This document shows positions 1 to 9,210 of a DNA stretch of 64,000 nucleotides, piece by piece. The position numbers and the translations under genes were made by a program. This DNA is from Bog-950 sp964615305 (GTDB lineage: Bacteria; Bacteroidota; Bacteroidia; Chitinophagales; LD1): positions 372,001 to 436,000 of the forward strand of contig CAZTNA010000001.1 of assembly GCA_964615305.1 (NCBI GenBank). The letters are read 5' to 3'. The notes beneath the pieces are model-generated. The model searched no databases, was not told where the DNA came from, and saw only the letters and a program-made list of their open reading frames with translations. Positions within the stretch are counted from its first letter, which is position 1. Every line of letters begins with the position of its first letter.

Positions 1-1
1 T

Positions 2-148
2 GGAATGAGCTTGAAGGACGCGCTCTTCTTGCTTGAGTCAGCTGAAATGAAAGTAGGTGTAACAGGTAGAGGAAATGTGGTTAGCCAAAGTGTTAGAGCC
101 GGAGAGAAGAAAGTGAAGGGTATGAGTATTCAAATTGAATTAAGATGA
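2..148 (+). CDS. ftsI: Penicillin-binding protein FtsI, 3' end (PASTA domain)
   Basis: The first 148 bases read as an open frame that enters from outside the window and ends in TGA at 146-148. The 48 visible residues (GMSLKDALFLLE..., ending SIQIELR) have the pattern of a PASTA domain: a helix followed by short strands, with the typical V-x-x-Q-S-V-x-A-G-E segment. PASTA domains sit at the C-terminus of many class B penicillin-binding proteins, and position just before murD in a division cluster makes the septal transpeptidase FtsI the best call. The stop overlaps the murD start by the ATGA arrangement, so the two are translationally coupled. Only the tail is visible, so the catalytic part is inferred from context. 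Confidence 0.8.
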   Translation, partial: GMSLKDALFLLESAEMKVGVTGRGNVVSQSVRAGEKKVKGMSIQIELR

Positions 149-1482
149 AGCAGCGATTAGTCATACTGGGGGCAGGCGAAAGTGGATTCGGAACAGCTGT
201 TCTAGGTTTAAAGCAGGGGTATGAGGTATTTGTAAGCGATGGCGGAAAGATTAAAGACATCTACAAAAAGCAACTGAACGATTGGAAAATTGAATTCGAA
301 GAAGGAAAACATACCGAAGAAAAAATTCTAAATGCAGATGTAGTGATGAAGAGCCCCGGCATTCCTGAGAAGGCAGAAATGGTAAAGAAGATTCGTAAAC
401 AAGGAGTAAAAATTGTTAGCGAAATAGAGTTTGGTTCTTGGTTCACCAACGCACAAATAGTTGGTATTACCGGAGCAAACGGAAAGACTACTACAACCGC
501 ATTGATTTACCACATCATGAAAAACGGTGGATTGAATGTTGGGCTTGGTGGAAACATAGGGCAGAGTTTTGCTTATCAAGTGGCCACCGAAAACTTCGAT
601 TACTATGTGTTAGAGATTTCAAGTTTTCAATTGGATGATATTGAAAAATTTTGCCCCCATGTGGCGGTGCTCACCAATATAACGCCTGACCATTTAGACC
701 GATACAATTACGAGTTACAGAATTATGTCACTTCGAAATTCAGTATAACTAAGAATCAGACGGAGAAAGATTTTTTCATCTACTGTGCTGATGATGAAAT
801 TACAATGAGCAATTTGGATAAGTACCAAACCGCAGCACACAAAATCCCTTTTGCATACGATAAAGAATTTGCAGAAGGTGGATTTGTAAAAAACGACAAC
901 CTGATTATTAACATAAACCAAAACCAATTCACTATGAGTATTCAAGAACTCGGACTAAGTGGGCGTCATAACGTCTACAACTCGTTAGCCGCTGGGATAG
1001 TAGCTAATGTTTACGGACTGCGTAAAGAGCAGATTCGCGAAAGTTTATCAGATTTTAAATCGTTGGAACATCGGATGGAGAGCGTGGCAAAGGTACGCAA
1101 CATTGAGTTTATCAACGATAGCAAAGCTACCAACGTAAACAGCTCGTGGTATGCGCTGGAGTCTATGACCAAACCGGTTATCTGGATTGCCGGAGGTATT
1201 GACAAAGGAAACGACTACAGTGTAATGGAGCAACTGGTAAAGAAAAAAGTGAAAGGAATGATTTGCCTTGGTGTTGACAACACCAAACTTCATTCTGCCT
1301 TCGGAAAAATGGTAGACATTATGGTAAACGTAACCAACATGCACGATGCAGTTCGTATGGCATATCAATTAGGAAACCCAGGCGACTGTGTGTTGCTTTC
1401 TCCGGCTTGCGCTTCGTTCGATTTGTTTGAGAACTACGAAGACAGAGGAAAGAAATTTAAAGAAGCGGTGATACAGTTGTAA
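145..1482 (+). CDS. murD: UDP-N-acetylmuramoyl-L-alanine--D-glutamate ligase MurD
   Basis: Cytoplasmic ATP-dependent ligase that adds D-glutamate to UDP-MurNAc-L-alanine. The 445-residue length is normal. An N-terminal Rossmann-like segment (VILGAGESG, residues 6-14) is followed by the Mur ligase ATP loop GITGANGKTTTT at 107-118. The SSFQLDD and NITPDHLDRY motifs of the central domain and FINDSKATN of the C-terminal domain are typical of MurD rather than MurC, E or F. It starts at ATG overlapping the ftsI stop and ends 24 bases before mraY. It precedes mraY here, whereas murE is more usual in this slot. Confidence 0.96.
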   Translation: MKQRLVILGAGESGFGTAVLGLKQGYEVFVSDGGKIKDIYKKQLNDWKIEFEEGKHTEEKILNADVVMKSPGIPEKAEMVKKIRKQGVKIVSEIEFGSWFTNAQIVGITGANGKTTTTALIYHIMKNGGLNVGLGGNIGQSFAYQVATENFDYYVLEISSFQLDDIEKFCPHVAVLTNITPDHLDRYNYELQNYVTSKFSITKNQTEKDFFIYCADDEITMSNLDKYQTAAHKIPFAYDKEFAEGGFVKNDNLIININQNQFTMSIQELGLSGRHNVYNSLAAGIVANVYGLRKEQIRESLSDFKSLEHRMESVAKVRNIEFINDSKATNVNSSWYALESMTKPVIWIAGGIDKGNDYSVMEQLVKKKVKGMICLGVDNTKLHSAFGKMVDIMVNVTNMHDAVRMAYQLGNPGDCVLLSPACASFDLFENYEDRGKKFKEAVIQL

Positions 1483-1506
1483 GAGTAAACGACTAAACCT
1501 TAACTC

Positions 1507-2760
1507 ATGCTCTATTATCTCTTTCGGTTTTTAGATGCGCAATTCGACTTCCCAGGTTCGGGCCTCTTTAACTTTATTTCGTTTAGAGCTGCTGCGGCTG
1601 TGTTGTTGTCGCTGTTTATTTCATTGATTTATGGCAACCGCCTTATAGCCATACTTCGTAGAAAACAAATCGGAGAAACTATTCGTGAGTTAGGCTTAGA
1701 TGGAGAGAATACTAAAAAAGGAACGCCAACTATGGGTGGGTTGATAATACTCGGATCTATCCTTATACCCACTCTTCTTTTTGCAAAACTCGAAAATATC
1801 TACATCATTCTGATGCTGATTACTACAGTGTGGCTCGGGTTAATTGGTTTTGCCGATGACTACATCAAAGTGTTTAAGAAAGATAAAAAGGGTTTGGCCG
1901 GAACGTTTAAGATAATTGGGCAGATTGGCTTGGGTATTATTGTAGGTACAACGCTTTATTTCAACAAAAACGTTGTTACAAAAGAAGAAGTACCTGCCGG
2001 TGAAGTTTACAAATACAACAGTGATATTATTTCTAAAGTAACTGACGATAATGGTAGAGTGCATTATATGCGCACAGAGAAAGCACCAACCACTACCATC
2101 CCATTTGTAAAGAATCACGAAATAGACTACTCTATTGTAATCTGCGCTTTTAATGAGGCATGGTGCAAATACGCATGGCTAATTTTTATTCCCGTTGTTA
2201 TTTTCATTATAACAGCAGTTAGTAATGGCGCTAACCTTACAGATGGAATTGATGGCCTGGCTACAGGTACATCAGCCATTATTGGTATTACATTACTCAT
2301 CTTTGCTTACGTGTCGGGTAACATCATTTTTGCCGATTACCTCGACATTATGTATATACCCAATGCAGGTGAACTTGTAATTTTTATTGCAGCGTTTGTG
2401 GGTGCGTGTATCGGATTTTTGTGGTACAATGCGTATCCGGCCCAAGTTTTCATGGGCGATACCGGCTCGCTTGCGCTTGGTGGAATTATTGCCACGCTCG
2501 CCATCATTGTTCGTAAGGAGTTATTGATCCCTGTTATGTGCGGAATTTTTGTGATGGAGAATTTAAGCGTGGTGATGCAGGTCAGTTACTTTAAGTACAC
2601 CAAGAAAAAATTTGGGGAAGGCAAAAGGATTTTTTTAATGAGTCCGCTTCACCACCATTATCAAAAACTTGGCTGGCACGAGAGCAAAATTGTTTCACGT
2701 TTTTGGATTGTTGGTATTCTGCTCGCGATATTAACCTTGGTTACATTGAAGATTCGTTAA
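1507..2760 (+). CDS. mraY: Phospho-N-acetylmuramoyl-pentapeptide transferase MraY
   Basis: Integral membrane enzyme that transfers phospho-MurNAc-pentapeptide to undecaprenyl phosphate to make lipid I. Signature segments are visible: GTPTMGG (72-78), the catalytic aspartates in FADDY (115-119), NLTDGIDG (243-250), then FMGDTGSLALGG and the histidine-rich SPLHHHY. Many hydrophobic segments fit the ten-helix topology. At 417 residues it is longer than the roughly 360-residue proteobacterial enzyme, because of a polar insert at about 153-210. Such an insert is known in Bacteroidota MraY. It lies between murD and murE, with only one base between its stop and the murE start. Confidence 0.96.
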   Translation: MLYYLFRFLDAQFDFPGSGLFNFISFRAAAAVLLSLFISLIYGNRLIAILRRKQIGETIRELGLDGENTKKGTPTMGGLIILGSILIPTLLFAKLENIYIILMLITTVWLGLIGFADDYIKVFKKDKKGLAGTFKIIGQIGLGIIVGTTLYFNKNVVTKEEVPAGEVYKYNSDIISKVTDDNGRVHYMRTEKAPTTTIPFVKNHEIDYSIVICAFNEAWCKYAWLIFIPVVIFIITAVSNGANLTDGIDGLATGTSAIIGITLLIFAYVSGNIIFADYLDIMYIPNAGELVIFIAAFVGACIGFLWYNAYPAQVFMGDTGSLALGGIIATLAIIVRKELLIPVMCGIFVMENLSVVMQVSYFKYTKKKFGEGKRIFLMSPLHHHYQKLGWHESKIVSRFWIVGILLAILTLVTLKIR

Positions 2761-2761
2761 G

Positions 2762-4228
2762 ATGATAACGCTTCAAGACATACTAAAGAATGTGCCTGCT
2801 CTCGAAACTATCGGCTCAACAGATGTAGAAGTTTTATCGCTGCAAATGGATAGCCGAAAAGTAAAACAAGGCGATTGCTTTGTGGCTGTAAAAGGAACTG
2901 TGAGCGATGGGCATAGTTTCATTTCGAAATGTATTGAACAGGGAGCGAGCACAATTCTGTGTGAAGTGCTGCCTTCTGAAATAAATCCGAACGTTACTTA
3001 CATAAGAGTGCAGAATTCTTCCAGGTCACTTGGAACAATGGCGAGTAACTTCTACTGCAATCCATCTTCCCAAATGAAAGTGGTAGGTGTTACCGGTACG
3101 AATGGAAAAACATCTACGGTTACGTTGTTGTTTCGTTTGTTTACAAAGTTAGGAAAGAAGGTGGGGTTGCTTTCAACAGTGCAGAACCAAATCAATGAAG
3201 AAATAATACCAAGCACACATACCACACCTGATGCAATTGCGCTGAATGCTTTGATGAAACAAATGGTTGATGCCGGCTGTGAATATTGTTTCATGGAAGT
3301 TAGTTCGCATGCAGTAGAACAAAACAGAATTGAAGGCTTGAAGTTTCAAGGTGCTGTGTTTACCAACATTACGCACGACCATCTTGATTATCATAAAACA
3401 TTTGAAAACTATCTAAAAGCTAAGAAGCGCTTTTTTGATGAGTTGCCTTCAACAGCTTTTGCCCTTACAAACGCTGATGACAGAAACGGCAACGTGATGC
3501 TTCAAAATACAAAGGCTACAAAAAATACTTACTCGCTTAAAACTCCCAGCGATTTTAAATGTAAAGTAATGGAGAATAATGTTGGCGGTCTGCAATTGGA
3601 GTTAGATGGAGTAGAAATGCATACACGGTTAATTGGTGATTTCAATGCGTATAATCTTACTGCTGTTTATGCGGTTGCCAGATTGCTAGGTGTAGAAAAA
3701 CAAGAAGCTCTTACAGTGCTTTCATCTCTTGCTCCACCGGAAGGAAGATTTGATCAGATTATTTCAGCCAAAGAAAAAATCGTTGGCATTGTTGATTATG
3801 CTCACACTCCTGATGCGCTCAAGAATGTATTGCAAACAATTCAGGCGGTACGCAACGGAAACGAAAGTGTGATTACGGTGGTGGGCTGTGGTGGCGACCG
3901 CGATGCTGCCAAGCGCCCGATTATGGCGGAGATTGCTTGCAAGTTTTCCAATCAGGTAATTCTTACTTCTGATAACCCACGCAGTGAAGATCCGGATGAA
4001 ATTCTTCGTCAGATGAATACAGGGGTTCCGGTTACTGATAAGAGAAAAGTGTTAACGATAACAGACAGAAGAGAGGCGATTAAAACTGCAGTAACACTTG
4101 CCAGGAAAAGTGATATCATTTTGTTGGCGGGAAAGGGGCACGAAAAATATCAGGAGATAAAAGGAGTGAAAAGTCATTTTGATGATAAGGAAGAATTGAG
4201 CAGGATGTTTGCCGAAATGGGAAAGTAA
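2762..4228 (+). CDS. murE: UDP-N-acetylmuramoyl-tripeptide synthetase MurE (meso-DAP type)
   Basis: Cytoplasmic Mur ligase that adds the third amino acid to the peptidoglycan stem peptide. The 488 residues include the ATP loop GVTGTNGKTST (109-119), the MEVSSHA and NITHDHLDYH motifs characteristic of MurE, and DNPR at 404-407 followed by SEDP. The DNPR motif marks enzymes that use meso-diaminopimelate rather than lysine, in agreement with dapB at 16.3 kb. KGHEKYQ near the C-terminus is also typical. It begins one base after mraY and ends 15 bases before ftsW, so it is in the same operon. Confidence 0.96.
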   Translation: MITLQDILKNVPALETIGSTDVEVLSLQMDSRKVKQGDCFVAVKGTVSDGHSFISKCIEQGASTILCEVLPSEINPNVTYIRVQNSSRSLGTMASNFYCNPSSQMKVVGVTGTNGKTSTVTLLFRLFTKLGKKVGLLSTVQNQINEEIIPSTHTTPDAIALNALMKQMVDAGCEYCFMEVSSHAVEQNRIEGLKFQGAVFTNITHDHLDYHKTFENYLKAKKRFFDELPSTAFALTNADDRNGNVMLQNTKATKNTYSLKTPSDFKCKVMENNVGGLQLELDGVEMHTRLIGDFNAYNLTAVYAVARLLGVEKQEALTVLSSLAPPEGRFDQIISAKEKIVGIVDYAHTPDALKNVLQTIQAVRNGNESVITVVGCGGDRDAAKRPIMAEIACKFSNQVILTSDNPRSEDPDEILRQMNTGVPVTDKRKVLTITDRREAIKTAVTLARKSDIILLAGKGHEKYQEIKGVKSHFDDKEELSRMFAEMGK

Positions 4229-4243
4229 TTTCAAACTAGTTGT

Positions 4244-5410
4244 ATGAACAAAACAATAGAAACCGGTTGGTCGTATTTGAAAGGAGACAAAAGTATTTGG
4301 CTGGTAGTACTCATGCTTTTTGGTATTTCTATGCTGGCTGTTTACAGTGCTACCGGCACACTCGCATACGCGAAAGAAGTTGACAGTAGCTATTACCTTA
4401 TTAAGCAAATTTCACTTGCGGTGTTTGGCATATTGCTCATGTTCGGAACACACATGATAGACTACAAATATTATTCGCGCATTGCACAAATTTTGTGGTT
4501 AGTATCAATTCCGCTTTTGATTTACACTATGTTTTTCACCCAATCGCTCAACGATGCAAACCGATGGATTACCTTGCCCGTAGTGGGGTTAACTTTTCAA
4601 ACTTCTGACTTGGCAAAACTTGCACTTATTATGTTTTTAGCACGGCAACTTTCTCTCAAGCAAGACCAAATTTCAGATTTTAAGGAAGCATTCATTCCTA
4701 TTTTACTCCCTATTGTAATTACATGTTTGCTTATTGCTCCTGAAAACCTTTCAACGTCAGTTATTTTATTCTGCACTTCGGTGTTTATAATGTTTATTGG
4801 CAGAATAGCCATGAAGCACATAGCCATGTTGTTTGGCGTTAGTATGCTTGTAGGTGCAGTTTTCTTCGCGCTGCTTTTTCTTTTACCCGATACAATGCTT
4901 AAAGGCAGAATGCAAACATGGAAAAACCGTATTGAAAATTTTACACAACACCGCGATGTTGATGATGAAGATTATCAGGTACAGCAAGCCAAAATTGCGA
5001 TTGCAAAAGGTGGTTTTTTAAAATTGAACCCCGGAGGGAGCGATCAGCGTAATTTCCTGCCACAGGCATACAACGATTTTATTTATGTCATTATTATTGA
5101 AGAGTACGGCCTAGTTGGCGGTGCTATGATTGTGTTTTTGTATCTCTTCTTTTTATACCGATGCATTCGTATTGTTATTACAGCCCCCAAAGCTTTTGGA
5201 GCATTGCTTGCTGTTGGTTTAGGAATTGCCCTTGTTACACAAGCTATGATAAACATGGCCGTGGCGGTTAATCTGTTGCCGGTAACAGGGGTTACGCTTC
5301 CGTTGGTGAGTATGGGTGGTAGTTCTGTTATCTTTACATCAATAGCATTTGGTATTATTCTTTCGGTATCACGAAATATTGAAGAAGAAAAAGCATTAGA
5401 GACGGCATGA
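4244..5410 (+). CDS. ftsW: Septal peptidoglycan polymerase FtsW (SEDS family)
   Basis: Polytopic membrane glycosyltransferase that polymerises lipid II at the septum with its partner FtsI. The 388 residues form about ten hydrophobic segments. SEDS landmarks are the ANRWI segment (105-109), FQTSDLAK (118-125, where FQPSELAK is the common form), and near the C-terminus NLLPVTGVTLPLVSMGGSS. FtsW fits better than RodA because the gene lies between murE and murG. Its TGA overlaps the murG ATG (ATGA), which indicates coupled translation. Confidence 0.94.
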   Translation: MNKTIETGWSYLKGDKSIWLVVLMLFGISMLAVYSATGTLAYAKEVDSSYYLIKQISLAVFGILLMFGTHMIDYKYYSRIAQILWLVSIPLLIYTMFFTQSLNDANRWITLPVVGLTFQTSDLAKLALIMFLARQLSLKQDQISDFKEAFIPILLPIVITCLLIAPENLSTSVILFCTSVFIMFIGRIAMKHIAMLFGVSMLVGAVFFALLFLLPDTMLKGRMQTWKNRIENFTQHRDVDDEDYQVQQAKIAIAKGGFLKLNPGGSDQRNFLPQAYNDFIYVIIIEEYGLVGGAMIVFLYLFFLYRCIRIVITAPKAFGALLAVGLGIALVTQAMINMAVAVNLLPVTGVTLPLVSMGGSSVIFTSIAFGIILSVSRNIEEEKALETA

Positions 5411-6504
5411 GTAACCTGCGTGTTATCATTTCTGGAGGCGGCACCGGTGGGCACATTTTTCCTGCCATCGCTATTGCCAACGCGATTAAGAAAAAAAATC
5501 CTTCAGCCGAAATTTTATTTGTAGGTGCCAACGGCCGCATGGAAATGGAAAAAGTTCCGCAGGCGGGTTATGAGATTAAGGGACTCAACATTGCCGGTTT
5601 TCAGCGCGGCAGTATTATTAAGAATCTTGCTCTTCCATTTAAAGTTATCGGCAGTATGCTTTCAGCTTACAGTATTGTAAAAAGGTTTAAACCCGATGTT
5701 GCTATAGGTGTAGGCGGGTACGCTAGCGGGCCACTTTTACGAGCAGCAAGTTTTTGTGGAGTGCCTACGGTTATACAAGAACAAAACTCGTATGCCGGAG
5801 TTACCAATAAAATTCTTTCGAAGAATGCCAAGATTATTTGCACTGCGTATGAAGGTATGGAGAAAGTTTTCCCGAAAGAAAAAATTGTGCTCACCGGTAA
5901 TCCCGTTCGTTCTGAGATTGCAAATATGAACAGCAACCGCGATGAAGCACTGAAGTATTTTAGTTTAGATGCGAGTAAAAAAACAATTCTGATAATTGGC
6001 GGAAGCTTAGGTGCAAAAACACTCAACAAAAGTGTAGAAGCAGCCCTCGAAAGAATCAAAGAAAGTGATGCTCAACTATTGTGGCAAACCGGTAAAGTTT
6101 ACTTTGAAGAATGCAGTAAAATTTCGAAAGGGATTTCCAATTTGCACGCAAGAATGTTTATAGATAGAATGGACTACGCTTACACATGTGCTGATGTAAT
6201 TGTGTCACGTGCCGGTGCTCTTTCAATTTCTGAACTGCAAATAATAGGTAAACCGGTAATTCTTGTTCCATCACTCAATGTAGCTGAAGACCATCAGACA
6301 CACAACGCCATGGCTTTGGTAAACAGAAAAGCAGCTATAATGATTAACGATGAAGAAGCAAGGCTAAATTTGATAGGCACTGCTTTTGATTTGCTGCAAG
6401 ATGAAAACGCACAAAAAGTACTTAGCTCTAACATAAAGCAGATGGCTATACCGAATGCAGCGGAACGTATTGTAGAAGAAATTTTCAAAGTTTGTGGGCG
6501 ATGA
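5407..6504 (+). CDS. murG: Lipid II synthase MurG (UDP-GlcNAc transferase)
   Basis: Peripheral inner-membrane glycosyltransferase that adds GlcNAc to lipid I to form lipid II. The 365-residue GT-B protein has the N-terminal glycine-rich loop SGGGTGGH (9-16) and the following IFPAIAIA segment, both classic for MurG, plus GVGGYASGP and a VIQEQNSYAG segment. The C-terminal half carries IIGGSLGAKTLN and VSRAGALSISEL, the donor-binding part. It overlaps ftsW at its start and murC at its end by ATGA junctions, so it lies inside a tightly coupled run of genes. Confidence 0.96.
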   Translation: MSNLRVIISGGGTGGHIFPAIAIANAIKKKNPSAEILFVGANGRMEMEKVPQAGYEIKGLNIAGFQRGSIIKNLALPFKVIGSMLSAYSIVKRFKPDVAIGVGGYASGPLLRAASFCGVPTVIQEQNSYAGVTNKILSKNAKIICTAYEGMEKVFPKEKIVLTGNPVRSEIANMNSNRDEALKYFSLDASKKTILIIGGSLGAKTLNKSVEAALERIKESDAQLLWQTGKVYFEECSKISKGISNLHARMFIDRMDYAYTCADVIVSRAGALSISELQIIGKPVILVPSLNVAEDHQTHNAMALVNRKAAIMINDEEARLNLIGTAFDLLQDENAQKVLSSNIKQMAIPNAAERIVEEIFKVCGR

Positions 6505-7856
6505 AAAATCTGAGAGAGATTAAGAAAATTTATTTTCTGGGTATTGGAGGTATTGGTATGAGTGCGCTGGCGCGTTACTTTAAATCGCTGGGCGCAGATG
6601 TGAGTGGATATGATAAAACCCAAACCACCCTCACCGATGAATTAGAGCGTGAGGGGATTCAATTAATTTTTGAAGATGACTTGAATTTGTATCCAAAAGA
6701 AGTTGACATGGTGGTTTACACACCTGCTATTCCGAAAGACCATAAGGGGTTTAATTTCTATAAAGACAATAATTATGAACTCCGCAAACGCAGCGAGGTG
6801 CTCGGTATTATTTCAGCAGACAGATTTACAATTGCGGTAGCTGGCTCGCATGGCAAAACAACGGTCAGTTCTATGATTGCCCACATACTTACGCAATCGG
6901 GTTTTGGCTGCTCTGCTTTTTTGGGCGGAATTGCCGTGAACTACAATTCCAACTTTCTGCAAGGACAAAACGATGTGGTGGTGATTGAAGCTGATGAGTT
7001 CGACCGTTCATTTCATCGCCTTTCACCTGATATGGCGGTGATTACCGCTGTAGATACCGACCACCTGGATATTTACGGCACCAAAGAAAAAATTGACGAA
7101 GCATTTATTGAGTTCACCAATAAAATTGCGGAGGAGGGTTTTTTGGCAGTGAAAGCAAACCAAAGCATTAACGACAAACTTCCCGTGCTCGATAAAGCCT
7201 TCTACTCTTTAAACGATACCGAAGCCGATGTGTACTGCAGTAAGTATTGGGTAGTTGATGGCGGCTACTTGTTTAATGTAAGTTACTACGGTAAAGAAAT
7301 AATGGGTCTTCGGCTAAACATTGGGGGCTTTCATAACATTGAAAATGCCATAGCTGCAATTTGTATTGCCAAAGAGTTGAAGATTACTGATGAGCACATT
7401 AAAGCTGCGCTTGCCTCTTTCAAAGGTATCAAGCGCAGGTTCGAAAAAGTATTGGAGAATGATCAAGTGATTTTTATTGACGACTACGCACATCACCCCG
7501 AAGAAATTCGTGTGTTTGTAGAAAGTATTCGAGAAATTTATCCGAAGAAGAAAATTACGGCTGTGTTTCAGCCGCATTTGTTTTCGCGCACAAAAGATTT
7601 GGCAACAGAGTTTGCTCAGCAATTGAGCAAAGTAGATGAAGTAGTTCTTCTTGATATTTACCCCGCGCGAGAATTGCCAGTTGAAGGAGTTACTTCCGAT
7701 TTAATTTTCAATCACCTCAAATGTCCCGAAAAAACACTTCTTAAAAAAGAAGAGCTGCTTGATTTTGTGAAGAGTAAAAACTTCGAAGTAATTGTAACTA
7801 TCGGTGCCGGTGATATTGATAAGTATCTGAAGCCAATTGCAGACTTGCTCAAGTAA
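6501..7856 (+). CDS. murC: UDP-N-acetylmuramate--L-alanine ligase MurC
   Basis: Cytoplasmic ligase that adds the first amino acid, L-alanine, to UDP-MurNAc. The N-terminal Rossmann motif FLGIGGIGMSALA (12-24) and the ATP loop AGSHGKTT (114-121) are typical, as are DEFDRSF and the FIDDYAHHPEEI segment in the C-terminal domain. The ATG at 6501 is chosen over a TTG nine bases upstream because it overlaps the murG stop as ATGA, giving 451 residues. It is the last gene of the ftsI-to-murC run: the next gene, 7 bases on, is convergent. Confidence 0.95.
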   Translation: MKNLREIKKIYFLGIGGIGMSALARYFKSLGADVSGYDKTQTTLTDELEREGIQLIFEDDLNLYPKEVDMVVYTPAIPKDHKGFNFYKDNNYELRKRSEVLGIISADRFTIAVAGSHGKTTVSSMIAHILTQSGFGCSAFLGGIAVNYNSNFLQGQNDVVVIEADEFDRSFHRLSPDMAVITAVDTDHLDIYGTKEKIDEAFIEFTNKIAEEGFLAVKANQSINDKLPVLDKAFYSLNDTEADVYCSKYWVVDGGYLFNVSYYGKEIMGLRLNIGGFHNIENAIAAICIAKELKITDEHIKAALASFKGIKRRFEKVLENDQVIFIDDYAHHPEEIRVFVESIREIYPKKKITAVFQPHLFSRTKDLATEFAQQLSKVDEVVLLDIYPARELPVEGVTSDLIFNHLKCPEKTLLKKEELLDFVKSKNFEVIVTIGAGDIDKYLKPIADLLK

Positions 7857-7863
7857 TGAGCGA

Positions 7864-8226
7864 TTACTTTTTCTTCTTCTTTTCCTTTTCTTCTGCCAAA
7901 TAAGCTTTCAGTTCTTCTACTGAAAAGCCATCCTCTTTTGCCCGTTTTTCTATTTGTTTCTTTTTGTAAAGAATATGAGGTTGTTCTGCCATTCTATACG
8001 TTTGCCATTCTGAAGCATACATTTTCAACAAAAGATTTCGCTGATTTTCGTTTACCCTTTTCAACTCTTCTTTTAATTCGTAATACTTTTCATCGGTTAC
8101 TGTGTCATGCTTCACCAATGTTTCTTTCTTAACTGAATCTTCATTTATGGTGTTGGAATTGGTTTGAGCCAAAATTGCCGTTGCAGACAATAAACAAACC
8201 CCCATCAGGCAATAAAGTTTTTTCAT
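7864..8226 (-). CDS. Small exported charged coiled-coil protein, function unknown
   Basis: Not recognised as a known family. From the ATG at 8226 it gives 120 residues: a signal peptide (KKLYCLMGVCLLSATAILAQ, cleavage after the AxAQ-like end), then a highly charged helical region of alternating Lys and Glu, and a C-terminal run of lysines. An ATG nine bases further upstream is possible, but the later start gives a cleaner signal peptide. It lies antisense inside the dcw cluster, converging on murC and diverging from ftsQ. ftsQ therefore cannot be read from the upstream operon without crossing it. The translated protein looks real because of its export signal, but no function can be given. Confidence 0.65.
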   Translation of the reverse strand: MKKLYCLMGVCLLSATAILAQTNSNTINEDSVKKETLVKHDTVTDEKYYELKEELKRVNENQRNLLLKMYASEWQTYRMAEQPHILYKKKQIEKRAKEDGFSVEELKAYLAEEKEKKKKK

Positions 8227-8385
8227 TCCGGTCATTTGCGTGCTAAATAATACTCTTGATTCAAATTTCCGACAATTTTACACTGTCTTTCTTAGTGTCC
8301 ATTCTATTGCCATTCCACAATTTCTGTCAACAACTGAGCGTTTAGTTTACAGGGATGTGCACCACATTTGGCTCACACTAAGCGG

Positions 8386-9183
8386 ATGAAAAAATTCTGG
8401 CACATACTCAAAAAAATCCTGACGATACTTTCGGTGTTGTCGTTTGCCGCCTTGTTTGTAGTGGTGCTTACTTCTGCCATTCAAAAGCAGAATGAACTTG
8501 TTTGCCAAAACCTGACCGTGAAGATTGATTATGACTCCGGCCTCGCGTTTTTGAGCGAGAACGAAATAAAGGAGCGCATCAATTTCCTGAGCGGAGAAAG
8601 TGTTACCGGTAAGCAACTTTCGAAAATTGATTTTAAAACACTGGAAATAGAAGTTGAAAAAAATCCATTCGTAGCAGAAGCCGAAATGTATGTGGATCAA
8701 CAACAGAATTTGTTGGTGGAGATTACCCAGAAACGTCCAATTCTTCGGATACTGAACAGGGATGGTGTGGGCTATTACTTGAGCGAAAAGAATGAACGCA
8801 TACCGCTGTGCGATAAATTTACACCGCACGTTGCTGTAGCTCTTGGCAATGTTGTAACCGGAAAGGACAACAAACGCGATAGCATAGTGCAGAACGCTCT
8901 TTTTGAACTAACGAATTTTATACAAAAAGATACATTTCTTAATGCACTGGTAGATCAGATTTATGTAACCGAGGGCGGTGAAATGGAGTTGATACCCAGA
9001 ATTAGCGGGCATACAATTCTTTTTGGCAAAGCGGGTGAGAACACCGCCCAAAAGTTTGAGCAATTGAAAGTGTTTTATAACGAAGGCATGAAGAAGGTGG
9101 GCTGGTATAAATACAAAACAATAGACCTGAGGTTTGCCAATCAGGTAGTTTGCATTAAAAACGACACAACAACATTCAACTAA
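8386..9183 (+). CDS. ftsQ: Cell division protein FtsQ
   Basis: Bitopic membrane protein of the divisome. It has a short cytoplasmic N-terminus, one membrane span (about residues 9-30) and a periplasmic part that begins with a POTRA-like segment and continues to IDLRFANQVV near the end. FtsQ is weakly conserved; the assignment rests on this architecture, the 265-residue length and position just before ftsA and ftsZ. The ATG at 8386 is preferred over an in-frame TTG at 8368. Because the preceding gene is antisense, a promoter for ftsQ-ftsA should lie in 8236-8385, but I could not identify one confidently. Confidence 0.88.
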   Translation: MKKFWHILKKILTILSVLSFAALFVVVLTSAIQKQNELVCQNLTVKIDYDSGLAFLSENEIKERINFLSGESVTGKQLSKIDFKTLEIEVEKNPFVAEAEMYVDQQQNLLVEITQKRPILRILNRDGVGYYLSEKNERIPLCDKFTPHVAVALGNVVTGKDNKRDSIVQNALFELTNFIQKDTFLNALVDQIYVTEGGEMELIPRISGHTILFGKAGENTAQKFEQLKVFYNEGMKKVGWYKYKTIDLRFANQVVCIKNDTTTFN

Positions 9184-9210
9184 AAAATACCACCTCTCAA
9201 CTCAACTACC

